Shown here: positions 22,636 to 35,766 of the stretch, piece by piece
Position numbering within the stretch: position 1 is the stretch's first letter
Layout: every line of letters starts with the position of its first letter
Assembly (NCBI GenBank): GCA_028583405.1
Contig: CM053253.1
Location: forward strand, 6,784,451 to 6,848,450
DNA from: Pogonophryne albipinna
Taxonomy: Eukaryota > Chordata > Actinopteri > Perciformes > Artedidraconidae
Length of the DNA: 64,000 nt
Reading direction: 5' to 3'
Translations under genes and position numbers: made by a program
Notes under the pieces: model-generated
Databases searched by the model: none
Seen by the model: only the letters and a program-made list of their open reading frames with translations
What the model was told of the DNA's origin: nothing

Positions 22636-23208
22636 CACATGTGTCAAACTAAAGGCCCGGGGCCCAAATCAGGCCCTTGGTGGATTTAATTTCGGCCCGC
22701 TGGATAATTTCTAAATACTATTAGATCTGGCCCGCCGGTATATTGCACGCACACCTTCACTCCACCCTGAGGGTTTCCTCAGCTCAGAGCCTGACCCCAA
22801 ACATTGATGACCTTGCACCCAAGATGAGATGCCAAGTATCTGCTTGAACTGCATCACAGAGCAGCACACTGAGTTTCAATGGATGTTTCCTTTTGCACTT
22901 TGTTTCTCACGACAACAGGGCATGTTTGGTTTTCTCTTTGAGGGAAATAGTTGTTTTGAAGCTGTTGGCCTGTGGAAAAATGTAATCATAAGAAATGACT
23001 GAGGAAAAGATGCAGATAAGAAATGAATGCAACTGATTGTTTAATGTTGTTTTTATAGGCAATAATTTAAGCTTTGTTAGTTCTAGGCTTAATATGTGCA
23101 ATAAGTTAATTTCAATAAGTTTTGCAATAAACATTGAACCAGTCCGGCCCTCGACTAGTACCCATTTTTTTATTTTGGCCCACTGTGTATTTGAGTTTGA
23201 CACCCCTG
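22636..23208 (-). mobile_element. hAT-type non-autonomous element, copy 1, 573 bp
   Basis: Terminal inverted repeats CACATGTGTCAAACT...GAGTTTGACACCCCTG, flanked by an 8-bp duplication with one mismatch, CTATAAGC (22628-22635) and CTGTAAGC (23209-23216). The interior is a close match, in the opposite orientation, to the element at 44410-44990. No intact transposase frame. Confidence 0.88.
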
Positions 23209-23239
23209 CTGTAAGCTAATTGGACTGCAAGCTGTACCC

Positions 23240-23400
23240 GCAAACTCATCCGAGTGCATTTACTCAAGTACATCTAGGTACTTGTACTTTAGCTAAGTTT
23301 TTCCATTTTAAGCCATTTTATCGTTATACTCCACTACAGTTTAGAAGCCAATACTGCACTACACTTTTCTGAAAGCTTTAGTAACTTACAATAATACAAA
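23240..23400. repeat. Fragment of a common fish repeat
   Basis: TTTACTCAAGTACAT, TACTTGTACTTTAGC, TATACTCCACTACAG and CTGAAAGCTTTAGTAACTTA are in the order seen in a dispersed fish repeat, related to 10125-10235. Confidence 0.45.
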
Positions 23401-24200
23401 ATACAAACCAACGAATATATAATATTGACATATAATTATTGGTTACGACATCCAGTAGCAGTATATACATTTGATTAGCACAACAGCTCTTCTATGTGTT
23501 ATACATACGGTGAATATTCCTCTTGAGTTGGGCCTTAGATTTCTCCTGCAGGGATTTCTAGCTGTGCAGATGAGACGTTAAACGGTGAAAGGCCCAGGTT
23601 ACTGAAGCACGAGGAAGTCTCTGTGGACTCGAGCAGATCAAATGCTGCCTCTTTGAAATGTGATGAGATGGGGTGAATTTAAGGGTTCTCTATCGCAGAA
23701 CTGGAGTTCACAGTGGGCGACACATCCGAAGCTTAAAAAATTATAAGCCCATATGATTCCGCAGTACATCTGAGGCTGCATCTCTAATATTTTGTCATGT
23801 GATACTCCCAGCTTAAGACTTCCCCTTGTTTCTGAATGTTTCTTAGGGAGTTCACTCGTATTTGGGAAGTGAGAAAATCCTCATGTGACATATGCATGAC
23901 ACATCAGAGGAACTGAAATCCGTTTATTTTGTACCTGTTTTGCTTTATGGAAATCTCCTGAAAGGATTGGAGATATTATGGGGAAATAGTGCAACTGAGG
24001 GAGTGTATGGGAGGACGTCTTGGGGAGAAGGGAGGGTAACGAAAGCTCTTGAGGATTATCTTTTTCTTCCCCTCCATCTCACTCCCTCTTCCTCTTCCCT
24101 GCTTCTTGTTTGAACACATCAGTTCACTTAATGACCATATTTAGATTATAGCAGAAGTGCAGAGAGAGAAAAGAAAGAAAATGATGTCTGACGGTCTGAG

Positions 24201-24430
24201 TCAATCTCAATCTTTATTTATATAGCACATTTAAAACAAGTTGGCCAAAGTGCTGCACAGGAAACATATAAAATAACACAATTATTAATATTATAATAAT
24301 ATAATAATAATTAAAATCAAGATAAAAAGCACAATAGCTAGAGACATATAAAAACACTCGTATTAAAAGCCAGTGCAAAGAGGTGAGTTTTTAGCTGAGA
24401 TTTAAAAAGTTCAATAGAGTAAAGATAGAT
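24201..24430. repeat. Fish retroposon 3'-end-like repeat
   Basis: Begins TCAATCTTTATTTATATAGC, followed by CAAAGTGCTGCACAGGAAAC and AGAGGTGAGTTTTTAGCTG, a wording seen at many dispersed sites in fish. Related heads occur at 53385 and 55450. Confidence 0.5.
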
Positions 24431-24584
24431 AGATGTATATATGTATCCCAAATTTGGAAATTATTTTGTTACAGCAGCAATTTGTTCAGGCATTACAATA
24501 TTTAAAAGGTGGAAAAAAGGATACATATATAAAAAAAAAACAGCAAATATGTATACATATTTACAGTAGAAAGAATACACAATA

Positions 24585-26112
24585 GCTGCTTTCACACCAA
24601 GTACTTTGCCGTACTTAATACCCCAGGGCACTAAGTACCAATCGCGTTCACACCAGAGTACTTTTCCCTGAGGGAAGATTACGCAAATGAGCCGCTGACG
24701 TCACTTTGTCTTCTTCTGCTTTGGGTTTACTGGCAGGCCGCAAACAACTTCACAGCGTATACTGCCACCCGAAGTCCCTGGCCGGAAGTCCCCGGAGTTG
24801 GGGACTGGCTTCAGTAGAAGCTGCTGAATAGTGATGGGCATTTCGATTCCCTTCGGGGACACGAGTCTTTTGATTCAGTTCACTTTAAAGATTCGTTCAC
24901 TGATTCGTTCATCGGTTCGCGAACGATTTCTGGTGATTTGCACGTTCGCGAACGATTCATCTTTGTACTTAACCTGTTAAGCCCGAGAGACCCCGGTTCC
25001 GGGGGCCTCCTGCAACATCTTGCAGGAAACAGTGTCTGAGGGCATGTTCATTTAATAAACTATGAATGTTTTATATCCATGTAACGGAAAGAAACTCATC
25101 TAACTGATCATTTTAAATTTTTTTCAAAAAAAAAACCACAATGCTAACGCTGAGCCTCTGAATTAGCAACAAGCAAAAAATGCTAACAGATGACTGCACC
25201 GAAATTCACTCACAAAACCTTATTATTTATCTTTGCTGCACATCTCAACCCATCGTTTCACATCGTGAGGGGACACAGAATCGAGGGGTACCCTCATTAT
25301 CACTCAATTATACGAACTCTCTGAGATAATAACAAGAACACACATCAAAACATATGGAGCTAGGTAGCTAGAAACGCTAACATGGCTCACCTATGTTGTA
25401 GTCTGGTCAAAAGTGGTCTTCAATGGCATTAAAACGATAAAAACGATGCTGAAGTTAATCCATAGGTTAATCCAATGTGTCTGTCACTTTGAATGATTTC
25501 TGATAATCCATGAACAATAAATCTGCTTTTCGGTTTCGAGATGTCAGACCTAGAGACGGCTTCACTCTGGAGCAAAACTGTGTACGCGAAGCCCCCACCT
25601 TTTCTCAAACAGCTTCTCTTTAGCTTTTGGCGGAAGGCGGCGACTCAAACAAACGAATCGTTTTGTGGTAGGAATCAGTTCATCTCGTTCACTTCAAAGA
25701 TTCGTTCAAAAGAACGAATCGTTCGCGAACGACCCATCACTACTACTGAAGCCTTCCGAGTAAATTGCCAGAACGCCGACACCTCCCCATCTCCACCGCT
25801 CCCATGTTTTTTTTTGTGTTGCCATAAGTTATTCTCTCCGTTGGTGCGCGGGGCTAATGCTAATAATGCTAATGCCAGCAAATACAATGGCGGCTTCAAA
25901 AAAACTTTTCAGAGTTTTAAGGGCCGTGGTTTGCAATTCGCCCAGCCAATAGAAATTGGTACTTTTTTGGTACCACCTCTCTAGCAGGCACTAGAAATGG
26001 GGGTAAAAGTTCCCGGCACTAAGTACTCATTTTGGTGTGAACGCGACATAAGGGGTACTAACGGAACTAAACGGTAAAAGTACGGGGAAAAGTACTCCGG
26101 TGTGAACGCGCC
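24585..26112. mobile_element. Inverted-repeat DNA transposon carrying a nested hAT element
   Basis: The left end GCTGCTTTCACACCAAGTAC and the complement of the right end GGCGCGTTCACACCGGAGTA form terminal inverted repeats. The sequence is interrupted at 24829-25742 by a complete hAT-type element with its own duplication. Without that insert the outer element is about 0.6 kb and non-coding. Superfamily and target duplication are not settled. Confidence 0.7.
24829..25742. mobile_element. hAT-type element nested in another transposon, 914 bp
   Basis: Ends are TAGTGATGGGCATTTCG...CGAACGACCCATCACTA, with internal GATTCGTTCA/GCGAACGATTC subterminal repeats at both sides. Flanks are CTGCTGAA (24821-24828) and CTACTGAA (25743-25750), an 8-bp duplication with one mismatch. 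Confidence 0.85.
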
Positions 26113-28424
26113 TATTAAAAAATATTCTTGATAAGTTAGTGTTCTATAAAAGACCAATACATAAAGCAACATAACTTTAGACATACAGTAGCAGAGACAT
26201 ACATATGATAGTATATACATTACAGTTGTAACTCAAAGCAACCCAACCTCGATAATGCCGATTTCGTCAATACAGTAGTAAAGTATTCTGTCTATTCTGG
26301 GTATTTCGTGCGCCACAGAGGAACAATACACATATTCTCACTGTAGAAACACAATGCAGTGAACCCCGCGGGTCGCTGCACGGCAGTCACGGTACCGCAT
26401 GCCACAGATGCCTCAGATTTCATCGTTTTTCACGAGTAGTGATTATAGCTGCTGTGTGTGTGTCTGTATTCATCACTAGTGATAAGGGAACAGCTGAGAG
26501 ACCTTGGGCAATAAAAGAACAGGTCATTTGTGTTTAACATGAGATTAGTTTATGATCCGTTTGCTTTTTCGCCTCCTAATAAACTGTTTCATTGTGCAAC
26601 GGTAACTGTTGGCTAATGTGCTGGAATGTGTTCGCTGTTTAGCAACAAACCTGGTGAGCTAAGCGGAGGAAATTACAGTAATGTTCTCCGTCTGTCTCCT
26701 ATAAGCCATGCCCTGTCACACCCAGTCTAGGAAGGTTAGTCCAAGTTCTGAGCTAAATCAGGGGACTTCTTTTTGTGCAAGAAAGTAGACCCTAGGTTTG
26801 AGTCAGGAAAGCATCATTCAAAGATAACACAGTGACAGGAATTTCAAGAATCTCAGAAGTGAGGTTTTAACGCAGGGGAAAATTCACTTTCATCATGTTG
26901 TTGCATCACAGATAATTGTGGGGTGAGGACACAGACACAGTGTGTAAACTCACACACTCCCAAGTAAAACCAGAGTCTTCCTCTGATCTTTATGTCCAGA
27001 TAGGTGTCACGTGTCTGATCATCTCTTTTTCCATCACTAAGGCGTGGAATATTTTGTAGACATGTCTAGATTTGTCAAACAATGACACGGCTTCTCCATA
27101 TTTAATCATAGTGCTGCCTGTGAAACAAGGATGTGTTGGGCTCAAGCGATGCTGTGTGGGATTTGACATAATGTTGGGGATGGAGTAGGTGGGGTTGTTT
27201 CCAGATGAGCGGAAGGAGAAGACGGAAGATAGAAAGAAGGAAGAGATTACCGGAGATTAATCATAATCGGGGTAAAAAGTTCTTAGTAGAATCTCTTCCT
27301 GTTCTGATGAAGAAGCCTTTGGAGAAATGCTAATTCGCTCTTGTTAAGAGTTCAATGGGAACATCAATCCTACTTGTATATGTCCATTAATTCATACATG
27401 CTACAGCTTGTTAGCTTAGCTTTGCATAAAGACTGGAAAATAACAAAATCCATCTACTAGCACCTCCTATTTGTTATGTATGTCATTTAAATGTATTAGT
27501 TCCCTTTTTTTTTACAATTGCCATTTGTTTCATTCGTACAAAAAGTGAAAGTTGGTAAAAGTCACTGCTCCCTGAAAAGCAATGGTGCGGCACATAACCC
27601 CACATCAAGCACACCATTTTTGTTTTTACATAAATGGACAATATTTAAAAGATTTTAGAAGTACTCTAACACATATTTAGTTTCCTTTCAAACAGAGGCA
27701 GGCTTGCTGTTTCCCGCCATTTCCAGTCCTTATGCAAAGCTAAGCTAGTAGCTAGCATTTAGCATAAAGACAAAAACGCAGGATCAAACAAATGTCCATA
27801 ATTCCCAAAATGCTTAACATGTTCTTTCAACAGACATCTTTCTGTAGGTCTCTCCCTTCATTGCAGACGCACAGACATCACCTGCTCTAAAATGGCCCAG
27901 ATATTTTCTTACTGAGCCTCAATGCCAAAATAATTTGGTGTATGTCATACTCAGATTAGGAACCGGGGATAACAGTAAATCCATGAACCTACAGTTGGTG
28001 CCAGCGGTGTTTGTTGTTTGGAAGTGTACACAAAAATTCCTCTGTAAGCACAGGGTTTAAGATAGAGCGGCCAGCTGCTCAACTCCACCGGCCCGGAGAG
28101 ATGTCATATGATTTCGAAGGTCGGGTTAGCTGTGGCGTTGTGCAAACAAAAGGTGAACTCAACACACTGTAGGCCGCTTTTTAGCAGAAATATCATTGGT
28201 GTGAAATGCACAGGCTCACAGGGAAAGGGATAAGGGCTCACTGCCTCTGATCCTATTATAGAAGCGATGCACTGCAGAGAGCCTGTAGAAATGGGTAAAC
28301 AAGATGTTTTTATGGGAATCTTCCTGCAGTATACCCCGGAAATATCACAATGGAAAGCATTCCTTCAGGGTGTCACCTTCTCTCTTTCTCTGTCACTTTC
28401 CCAAATAATGCATTACATTTTTGA
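26113..28424. other. Intergenic or src 5' intron
   Basis: No exon, RNA gene or delimited mobile element is recognised. Confidence 0.35.
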
Positions 28425-28570
28425 AATTTTTTATTAGAGCGCTTTTACAGGTGCTCAAAGCGCTTTACAAGTACACATTACATATATTAGACATGTAAGA
28501 GTCATTACTGCGGACATTACCCACAGGAGCAAATGCGGGTAAAGTGTCTTGCCCAAGGACAAATGCTTTC
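28425..28570. repeat. Fish retroposon-like fragment
   Basis: TTTTACAGGTGCTCAAAGCG, CTTTACAAGTACACATTACA and GTGTCTTGCCCAAGGACAAA have the wording of dispersed fish retroposon ends. Confidence 0.45.
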
Positions 28571-29025
28571 ACTAAGTGACAGACATTCCGCATAATTCAG
28601 AAAGCCGCCGCTTATCTTGCCGTTTTCTTCATCAGAAAGGCATGCAGCGTTTTGGCCCAGAAAGTGTGTGTGTGTGTGTGTGCAGCTATCCTACATCTGT
28701 GCAGTGTGTTGGTTTGTGGAATGCTTGGAATCGCCTCCATGGCAACAGGCTGTGTGTATATTTGTGTGTGTGCGTGTTGAGTGGTAAATATTGACTTCAC
28801 CACCTCCCCATCCCTGTGTCTGCCCGTGACAGGAGCATGGGGGGGGGGGGGGATCGGTACACACATGCTCTATCTACTGTAGGACTCAGCAAAGTCCTGC
28901 CATCGGGGGCGTTTGTTTACCTTCGGACCTCCAAACACGTAGGAGCTCCTCTGAGTGGTTCTCAGTCTGATCCAGTGTGTACTCACTATGGAAAAGAAGC
29001 TTAATGCCACGATTTTTTGTGACAT

Positions 29026-29100
29026 TTCATTTAGCTGACGCCTTTATCCAAAGCGACTTACAATAAGTGCATTCAACCATGAAGAAACTAACTCAAAAGC
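29026..29100. repeat. Short common fish repeat
   Basis: ATTTAGCTGACGCCTTTATC, CAAAGCGACTTACAATAAGT and GCATTCAACC make up a dispersed fish motif. Confidence 0.5.
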
Positions 29101-32100
29101 AAGAATCCTGCAGGTAAATTTCCTATCTATAACCCCAACCAGATGAGGTGCTACTACATTATCTTCACTAAAAGAATCTAGTTTTATGACATCCTCTTAG
29201 CTGTCTTACTTCATCTTAGCTCTTCATAATGATCAACCTAATCGGGGGGGGGGGGGGGGGGGGGTGGTGTGTGAGTTAATGGAAAGACTGTCTGGATACT
29301 AGTCATTCGCTGAAACCTGTGGTCACTGATGAACAACACAACCAAGCAGCCATTTCCTCTATTGGTGTTGTTGAAGCAGAAGAGAAACAAGATGACGTTC
29401 GACTATTACCAATGTGTGTGTGTGTGCAACCAGGAACCAGCCCATCTGTTGTGGTTACTTTATCAAACTGTCTCGTAAACTGTTGGGTGGAATTGTTCCC
29501 AGAGCTCCAGGATTTGTTGAGACAGGCTCAGAGAAGCGCTTGCTTTGAGGCCTAACGGCAGCACTTGTTTGGCCGGTCTGTCCCGTCTCGTGTTGTGTTC
29601 AGGGCCCCAGATGGAGTGTCCATCAGAGCGTTTGGCGAGTACGATTAGGGCATAGATGTTGATAATCTGGTCAGAACAAGCAGGGCTGGATTACGCTTCG
29701 TTTGGGGGCTGGTGACGCAGGAAGCCAAAGCCTCCCTATTCTCCCCCACCCCCCTGCTGTAATAATTACATAGAGAGCATTTAGATGAAGAAATACATCC
29801 GCCAGGCCGACATCAGGATCAGTCGCTCACAGAGACACATGTGTACAGTCCCTATAGTCTAGTATAGCATGTACGTCCTGAGCTTCATCGTTTGTTCTTT
29901 TTCACTCCATCGAGAAATCAGAAAGGCTTTATTCCTCCCACTGAGGGACATTGTACAGTGAAGGGGACAGTACAGATAAAGAGAATAATACAGCTGCAAT
30001 AAAGAGGCAAGCACATGTGTATTACTGTAAAAGGTAGAATAGATAAATTGTAGTATTATACAAATTAAGTGGTACATTTTAAATGTGATATATTAGCAGC
30101 CAGATAACACTGTTTTAACAACATTAAGTAATGCAAAGCAGCCAGTAATTGCATTGTAAACATTGTCAAATAAAAAACAAGAAGATTGGATTTATTTTAG
30201 TTTTTTACTTTTCATCGAAATAAAACCATTTGGTTGGGGTTGGTTCTTTATGTGTGATTTTGGTTTAAGTAAATACCATCCATGTTCATACTCTCAAGCA
30301 AATGTGAACGGGGTAAACACACACACACACGCACCATTTTTAACGTTTGAGGGCTTATGCAAATTCATTTAAAGCTGGATGATATTCTGCCTTTGTTCAC
30401 TCGGCTCGCTTAACTACCTACCCACAAGAATAATCCAAGAAAGAAACCTGATGACAAATGTCAACTTATTTCTTCTCAAAATGTTATTATGAAATTAATG
30501 TCATAAAACCAAGATTGTTATTATTGTTATTTTAGGGACGTTTAAGTAAATTAGCATATTGTGTAACGTTAAAACAGACAGGAAATCTGTGACTGTATCC
30601 TTTAAAATAACTGATAGAAGTGTCTGACCCTGAGAGTGTGTGATACTTTAAATTAGGACCCATGGTATAAATGTATGTATATTATTATAGCTGTTAGAAG
30701 CAGCCTGCCTATGCAGTTCTAACGGGCATCCTTAGGACTTCAATGCATTACAATTAACAGCAGTAAATACAATTGAAACAAAAAAACATGAGTAAAGGAA
30801 CGCGTTGTTAGAAGTCATGAAAATGTGATTGATAGGATAAAGCTTTGAGATATATACACAATAATCCTATACCTGTGGGTCCTTGTGTGTACAGTAGACT
30901 GTGTGGGACACGTCCTGCACAATGGCCTCATTCAGGATGATGTCATCTCGCTTTTCTGATGTAAAATGTACTTCTGCTTAATAAGTGCTAGCTCGGGTCG
31001 ACTCAGAGACTGGAATGATCTCACCATCTTCTGCTGAAGTAACAGAGTTATAAACAGACACAAACCACGTTAGGAGCGTGCCAGCATCAGATCTCTAAAA
31101 AAATCAGCTACTAGCCATCTAAAAATCATACTTAAATCTATGTATTATAGTTTATCTAATCATGCATATTAAAATGTAAGTACAGCTACATTTTCCATCT
31201 GTTTTTGGGGAACACAAATCTGGATAGCTTTTGAAACAAAACAAAATGCTGTACCTCTAAGGATTGTTTGGAAAAATGCCTGAAAAATCTTTTGACCACC
31301 TTTTCACATTTTCCTTTCCTTTCGTTTTGATGTTTTTTTTAATGAAATTTGTATTTTTAACATTATTTCGCCGAGTGTATTTTAAAATTGTGCAAAACAA
31401 TAAAATACAAAGTCTTTATCTTAAAACAAGTCAGATATAAAAACTGGCGTTATCTACTAAAAAGGCTACAACTTAACCTGAAATGCGCACTTAATTATGA
31501 ATGATACACTTCCTATGACGCACAGCAGGTTCATGGCTGCTCTTCAAGAGGGGTCACACCCACTAATGTTTCAGGAAGGGTGAGGAAAGCTTTAGTTCAA
31601 ACGTTTATTTCTGACGACCTAATCTGATAATTACGTTCAAACTAGTCACAGTATCTTGAGACTTCACCTTGGAAATTCTTCTTTTTATTCAAATGAGTTA
31701 ATAATGCATAAAGATAAAAAGTAGACCATGTCAAAATAGTTTTTCTTTTTAAACTACGGCTGCACTTTCTTCTGTATTTCTCTTTCTTGGAATTGTAGCT
31801 CATCTCATATTTCTTGCCTTCAGTGATTCAATGTGAAACAGGAACTTACGAAAGTCCCGTCTTTATGAAGTAGCTCTTGTCATTCCTACAAAGTGTGAAG
31901 ACAAGTGTCTCATGTTGTAATTGTAGTGTTGCATAATATGCCTAAATGTGACTTATCCTCTTTCTGCCTGAGGCATCAGGTGGCGGGTCTTTAAGTGAAG
32001 GTAGACTGTCAGAACATGCCCTCTCCATGTGTTATATCACAGGCCCATAGCAAGGAGGGACAAGTGAAGGGTCTACTGTAGCTGTCATTGCAGCATACAG

Positions 32101-33290
32101 GTCCTGACATGCCACTTCACATAGCGGAGTTTACCGTCTCTCTCAGTATGAGTTTGGTTTTGCTTCAGCGTCAAAGTGGGAAGTCTCTGATAAGAATGCA
32201 TTCCAAACTGCCCGGTGATGACAGACAGAAATGTGGGTTTCTTACTAAGAATTCAACTTTTAATAGCAGAACCAATGATAACAGTTTCTTGGCTGAAGCG
32301 ACACTCCCCGAGCAAAGTACATTGAGTACATTTTTTTTATTCTAACGCAAGAATCACAACAAGGTTACAGCTGAAAACAGATACGTTTAATAAAACATGG
32401 TCGCCATTAAAACAGACAACACCTGACTCAAGCACCACCTATTTATTTTTATTTTATTTTATTTCGTACTTACTTTGATTCACTGCACTTGTACTTTGTT
32501 TCCTCTGGAATGTAATGATACCAACATACCAGTACAGGTATCGTGGTGTCATTTTGTTGATGTGAAGGGCAGGACAGAATCTGTACATGTGTTGTTTCAT
32601 GAGGAAAGGAATGATTATATCTGATGTACAACAGGTGAAGTTATGCAAGTTATGTTATTCCTCCTGTTATGTTTTGTGTTGAAAAAAGAAAGTAAAAAAA
32701 GAATGCATACAAACATTGAAGCAAGATTGTTCAAATTTGAAGCCTATTTCATCCTTCCTGCAACCATGCCAAGATTTTTTTTAAACTAGTCAGCGCACAG
32801 TACCTCAACAAAGCCGGTGTTGTTTGTGAAAAACGGACCAGTGTCATGATCCTGCCTTGGCAAACACTCCATCAGCCTCTTTTTAGATGAATGACACCAC
32901 CTCTTTTCTTTTATTTCAATGAGAGGCTACTATTCATGGGGTGTAATTGTTTTCCTTTCATACCGAATGAAAAGCAAGCAAAACAGGGATGTGTAGGGGG
33001 GAAAACAACCCCGGAAGCAATATTAAAAGACTATTCCCTTTTACCAAAAGCCCAGGAGACTTGAAGGATTTGGAATTCATTGTCAGATCTTATGCATAAT
33101 TAAGTAAATCCCCCACCCAGCCAGCCACATACCCCCTTCTTGCTTGCCAGAGGGATTTTACATCCCCCCACAGACAGTGGGTGCTTGTTACAGTGCCTAA
33201 ACCCTATTAGGCCAGAATCAAGCTCTCGTTATATTAGCTGCTGATGAGACACTCGCAAACATGATTCCTGCAAAACATTATTTTTTTTTT
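29101..33290. other. Intergenic or src 5' intron
   Basis: Contains a G homopolymer near 29246-29263 and short (CA)n. The stretch about 33000-33250 is less AT-rich and unlike the repeats, but I recognise nothing specific in it. No gene is supported. Confidence 0.35.
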
Positions 33291-33329
33291 TATTCAGTTT
33301 ATTGAACATGTCAGAAACAAAAACATACA

Positions 33330-33375
33330 ACAATAATATATATATATATATATTATATATATATATATATATATT
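33330..33375. repeat. (TA)n tract with flanking homopolymers
   Basis: Alternating AT broken by one TT step, followed by long T and A runs (33379-33392, 33424-33440). Confidence 0.9.
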
Positions 33376-34199
33376 CTCTTTTTTTTTTTTTCTCACTCAA
33401 ATTAATAATTATCACAAAGTACAAAAAAAAAAAAAAAAAAACAATAATAATTCTCAGATAGTCTATCATGACATGACATTGTCTGGCTTCATGACTTCCT
33501 GTGTTTCCATATTTCCTGCCGGCTGTTGGAGCTAAAACACGCTCAAATCTGGCAGCCCGCGAGCCACAGGCCACTTCTGTGTCTTGTTTATGCCGCCTGC
33601 TGTGATCTGACAAAAGAGGGCTTTGTTGCAAACTGAGTGTGAAGAAAAGCCAGAGACCGTTTGGTGTTTCGTTGGTTGTCGCTGTGCAGTGTTTTAGTCT
33701 GGGTACGCAGTCTGGGTCAGAGTATTGGGACAAAACAAAATATATATATATATACAGCTGCCTCCAAACACGCATATGCCTGCACAAGTCAGTCACCATT
33801 ATTTAGTAATGGTCTGTCCACAAAATGTGTTATTTAACAACCGTCTGAGTTACTGTATCTCATTAGGGCGACGAACCCTTAAGTGAAAGCTTCATCCGTG
33901 TCAAACGGTGGAGAGCCTTTACGCGGCGAATGACTGGAGATGAGAGAAAAAAGCGTCTCCCGTGCTCCGATGGCTTATTAACTATGCAACCCGTCATCTT
34001 TGTGTCTGCGCTCTGTGTGTGTCAACCTGCACGCTACGTTACACTAACTGGGATGCGACCCCCTTTGTGCAAACATGCCCTCAGGGGGAGATATCGACTG
34101 TCCGGCCCTCATTGACCCCCTCTCCACTTACTTCCTCTCCCCCCATCTTGCCCATTTGTGGTGCCAACCTAAAATGAACCGCTGTGCTATGTGCCCCTC

Positions 34200-34530
34200 T
34201 AGGGCTGCACGATTAATCAAAATGTGATGGAAATTGCAATATGGACTGTTGCAAAATTCAAATTGCAGGATGGAGATATTTGTTAAAGTCTAAATATGTG
34301 TTCAAATACTTTTTTTAAAATAAAATATTGTGGAAATGCAGAGATATCCCAGCCTACAAATCATGTTCTAAAGACATAACAAACATATATTTGGTCCAGA
34401 TCCTGGTAAAAAATCACACCATGATATATTTTTCAATTAAATTGATCACATAATGATGCAACATTTTCACATCCTCCTATATCGGACAAAATAATCGCAT
34501 TATTTATATTTTCTAAATCGAGCAGCCTTA
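34200..34530. mobile_element. hAT-type MITE, 331 bp
   Basis: Terminal inverted repeats TAGGGCTGCACGATTAATC...AAATCGAGCAGCCTTA; flanks TGCCCCTC (34192-34199) and TTCCCCTC (34531-34538) form an 8-bp duplication with one mismatch. Non-coding. Confidence 0.8.
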
Positions 34531-34538
34531 TTCCCCTC

Positions 34539-35766
34539 CCCTTTCTCGCTCCTCTCGTCCTTTCGGTCCTCTATCCGTCGCTATGTCTGATTGTAATATC
34601 TATTTAAACTGCTGGATGCGCTCCAATGTGCACATATACATCTGTGTCGATAAATCTCCTAAAACTGACTGAAAGCCATTGTCTCCTACATTGTCTCTGC
34701 GTCTTATCTCCTAGCAGATTGTCTGAAAAAAAGGGGGGCAATGAGGAAGCTTCTAAAATGACAGAAACCATGACAGCTTCATTAATATCTCTAGCGTAAT
34801 ATCTCTAGCGTAATATCTCTAGCGCGGTTAGATAACTGTGCTCTTCTCTGTGCCACACATTTCCCTACCATATGTCGCTGCATCACTGTGACTGGGAGCG
34901 TGCCTGCTAGCCTGTGTAGCGTAGTAGCTCGTCTCTCTCTCGATTAGCCTGTGAATGAGAGTGAGGACATGCTGACTCCAATGTCAGATCCAACAGATGC
35001 ATGGCCTCCTAAATAGCAACAGTCATGCAGAGGATGTGAGCAGAAGGCGGAGCAGCTTGACACTCCCCACACACTCCTCTGTTTATCCGAATGGACTCTA
35101 AAGCCACCCCACCTAAATGTTTTTTTTGTATTAACATTTCCTAGTTGACCCCTGTGGCTATATCCAACCATGATAGCACAGGCTTGAGTCTCTAAATTAT
35201 CCTTGGCTTAGTGTAATGATTTCCTGACACTAAGCTGTTATTAGAGCCACTTCATCAGAGTGGGCGGGCGAAGCTTCAGTGATGAAGAGGAACAAAATGC
35301 AATCCAAAACTGCCCTCTTGACCTTTGGTCTGTTTTTATTAGATCTTGTTTGATCGTCTCAAATGTTGTCCTTTGCTGAGAACTCACTGATGCTTTCACT
35401 GATTACATTTATTTGAAACTAAATAAAATAAAAGCTATGTTCAAGTAATGTGCTGTTACATAAGGGGAGATGATCCAGAGAACACACATTGATCTGTCGC
35501 TGCACAGTAGAGTTTCAACAATTCTTTTTTTTTTTACCATTTAAAGCTGCACTGATCAATTATTTTAAATTAACAATGGATCACATGAGCTAAGAGTAAA
35601 GCAAACGGGATCATGCACTTGAAGTGATGTAACAACAGAGAATTATTACCCTACAGTTCACACAAGCAACAAAGCATTTACGTTTCTTCTAGGCAATTTT
35701 TAGCTACTTCCCACAAGGCCAAAGTTACTACAGTTATCAACTAACAGGTGAACATAGTGATTCATT
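34539..35766. other. Intergenic or src 5' intron
   Basis: A triple short repeat TAATATCTCTAGCG is seen at about 34783-34822. Nothing else is recognised. Confidence 0.35.
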
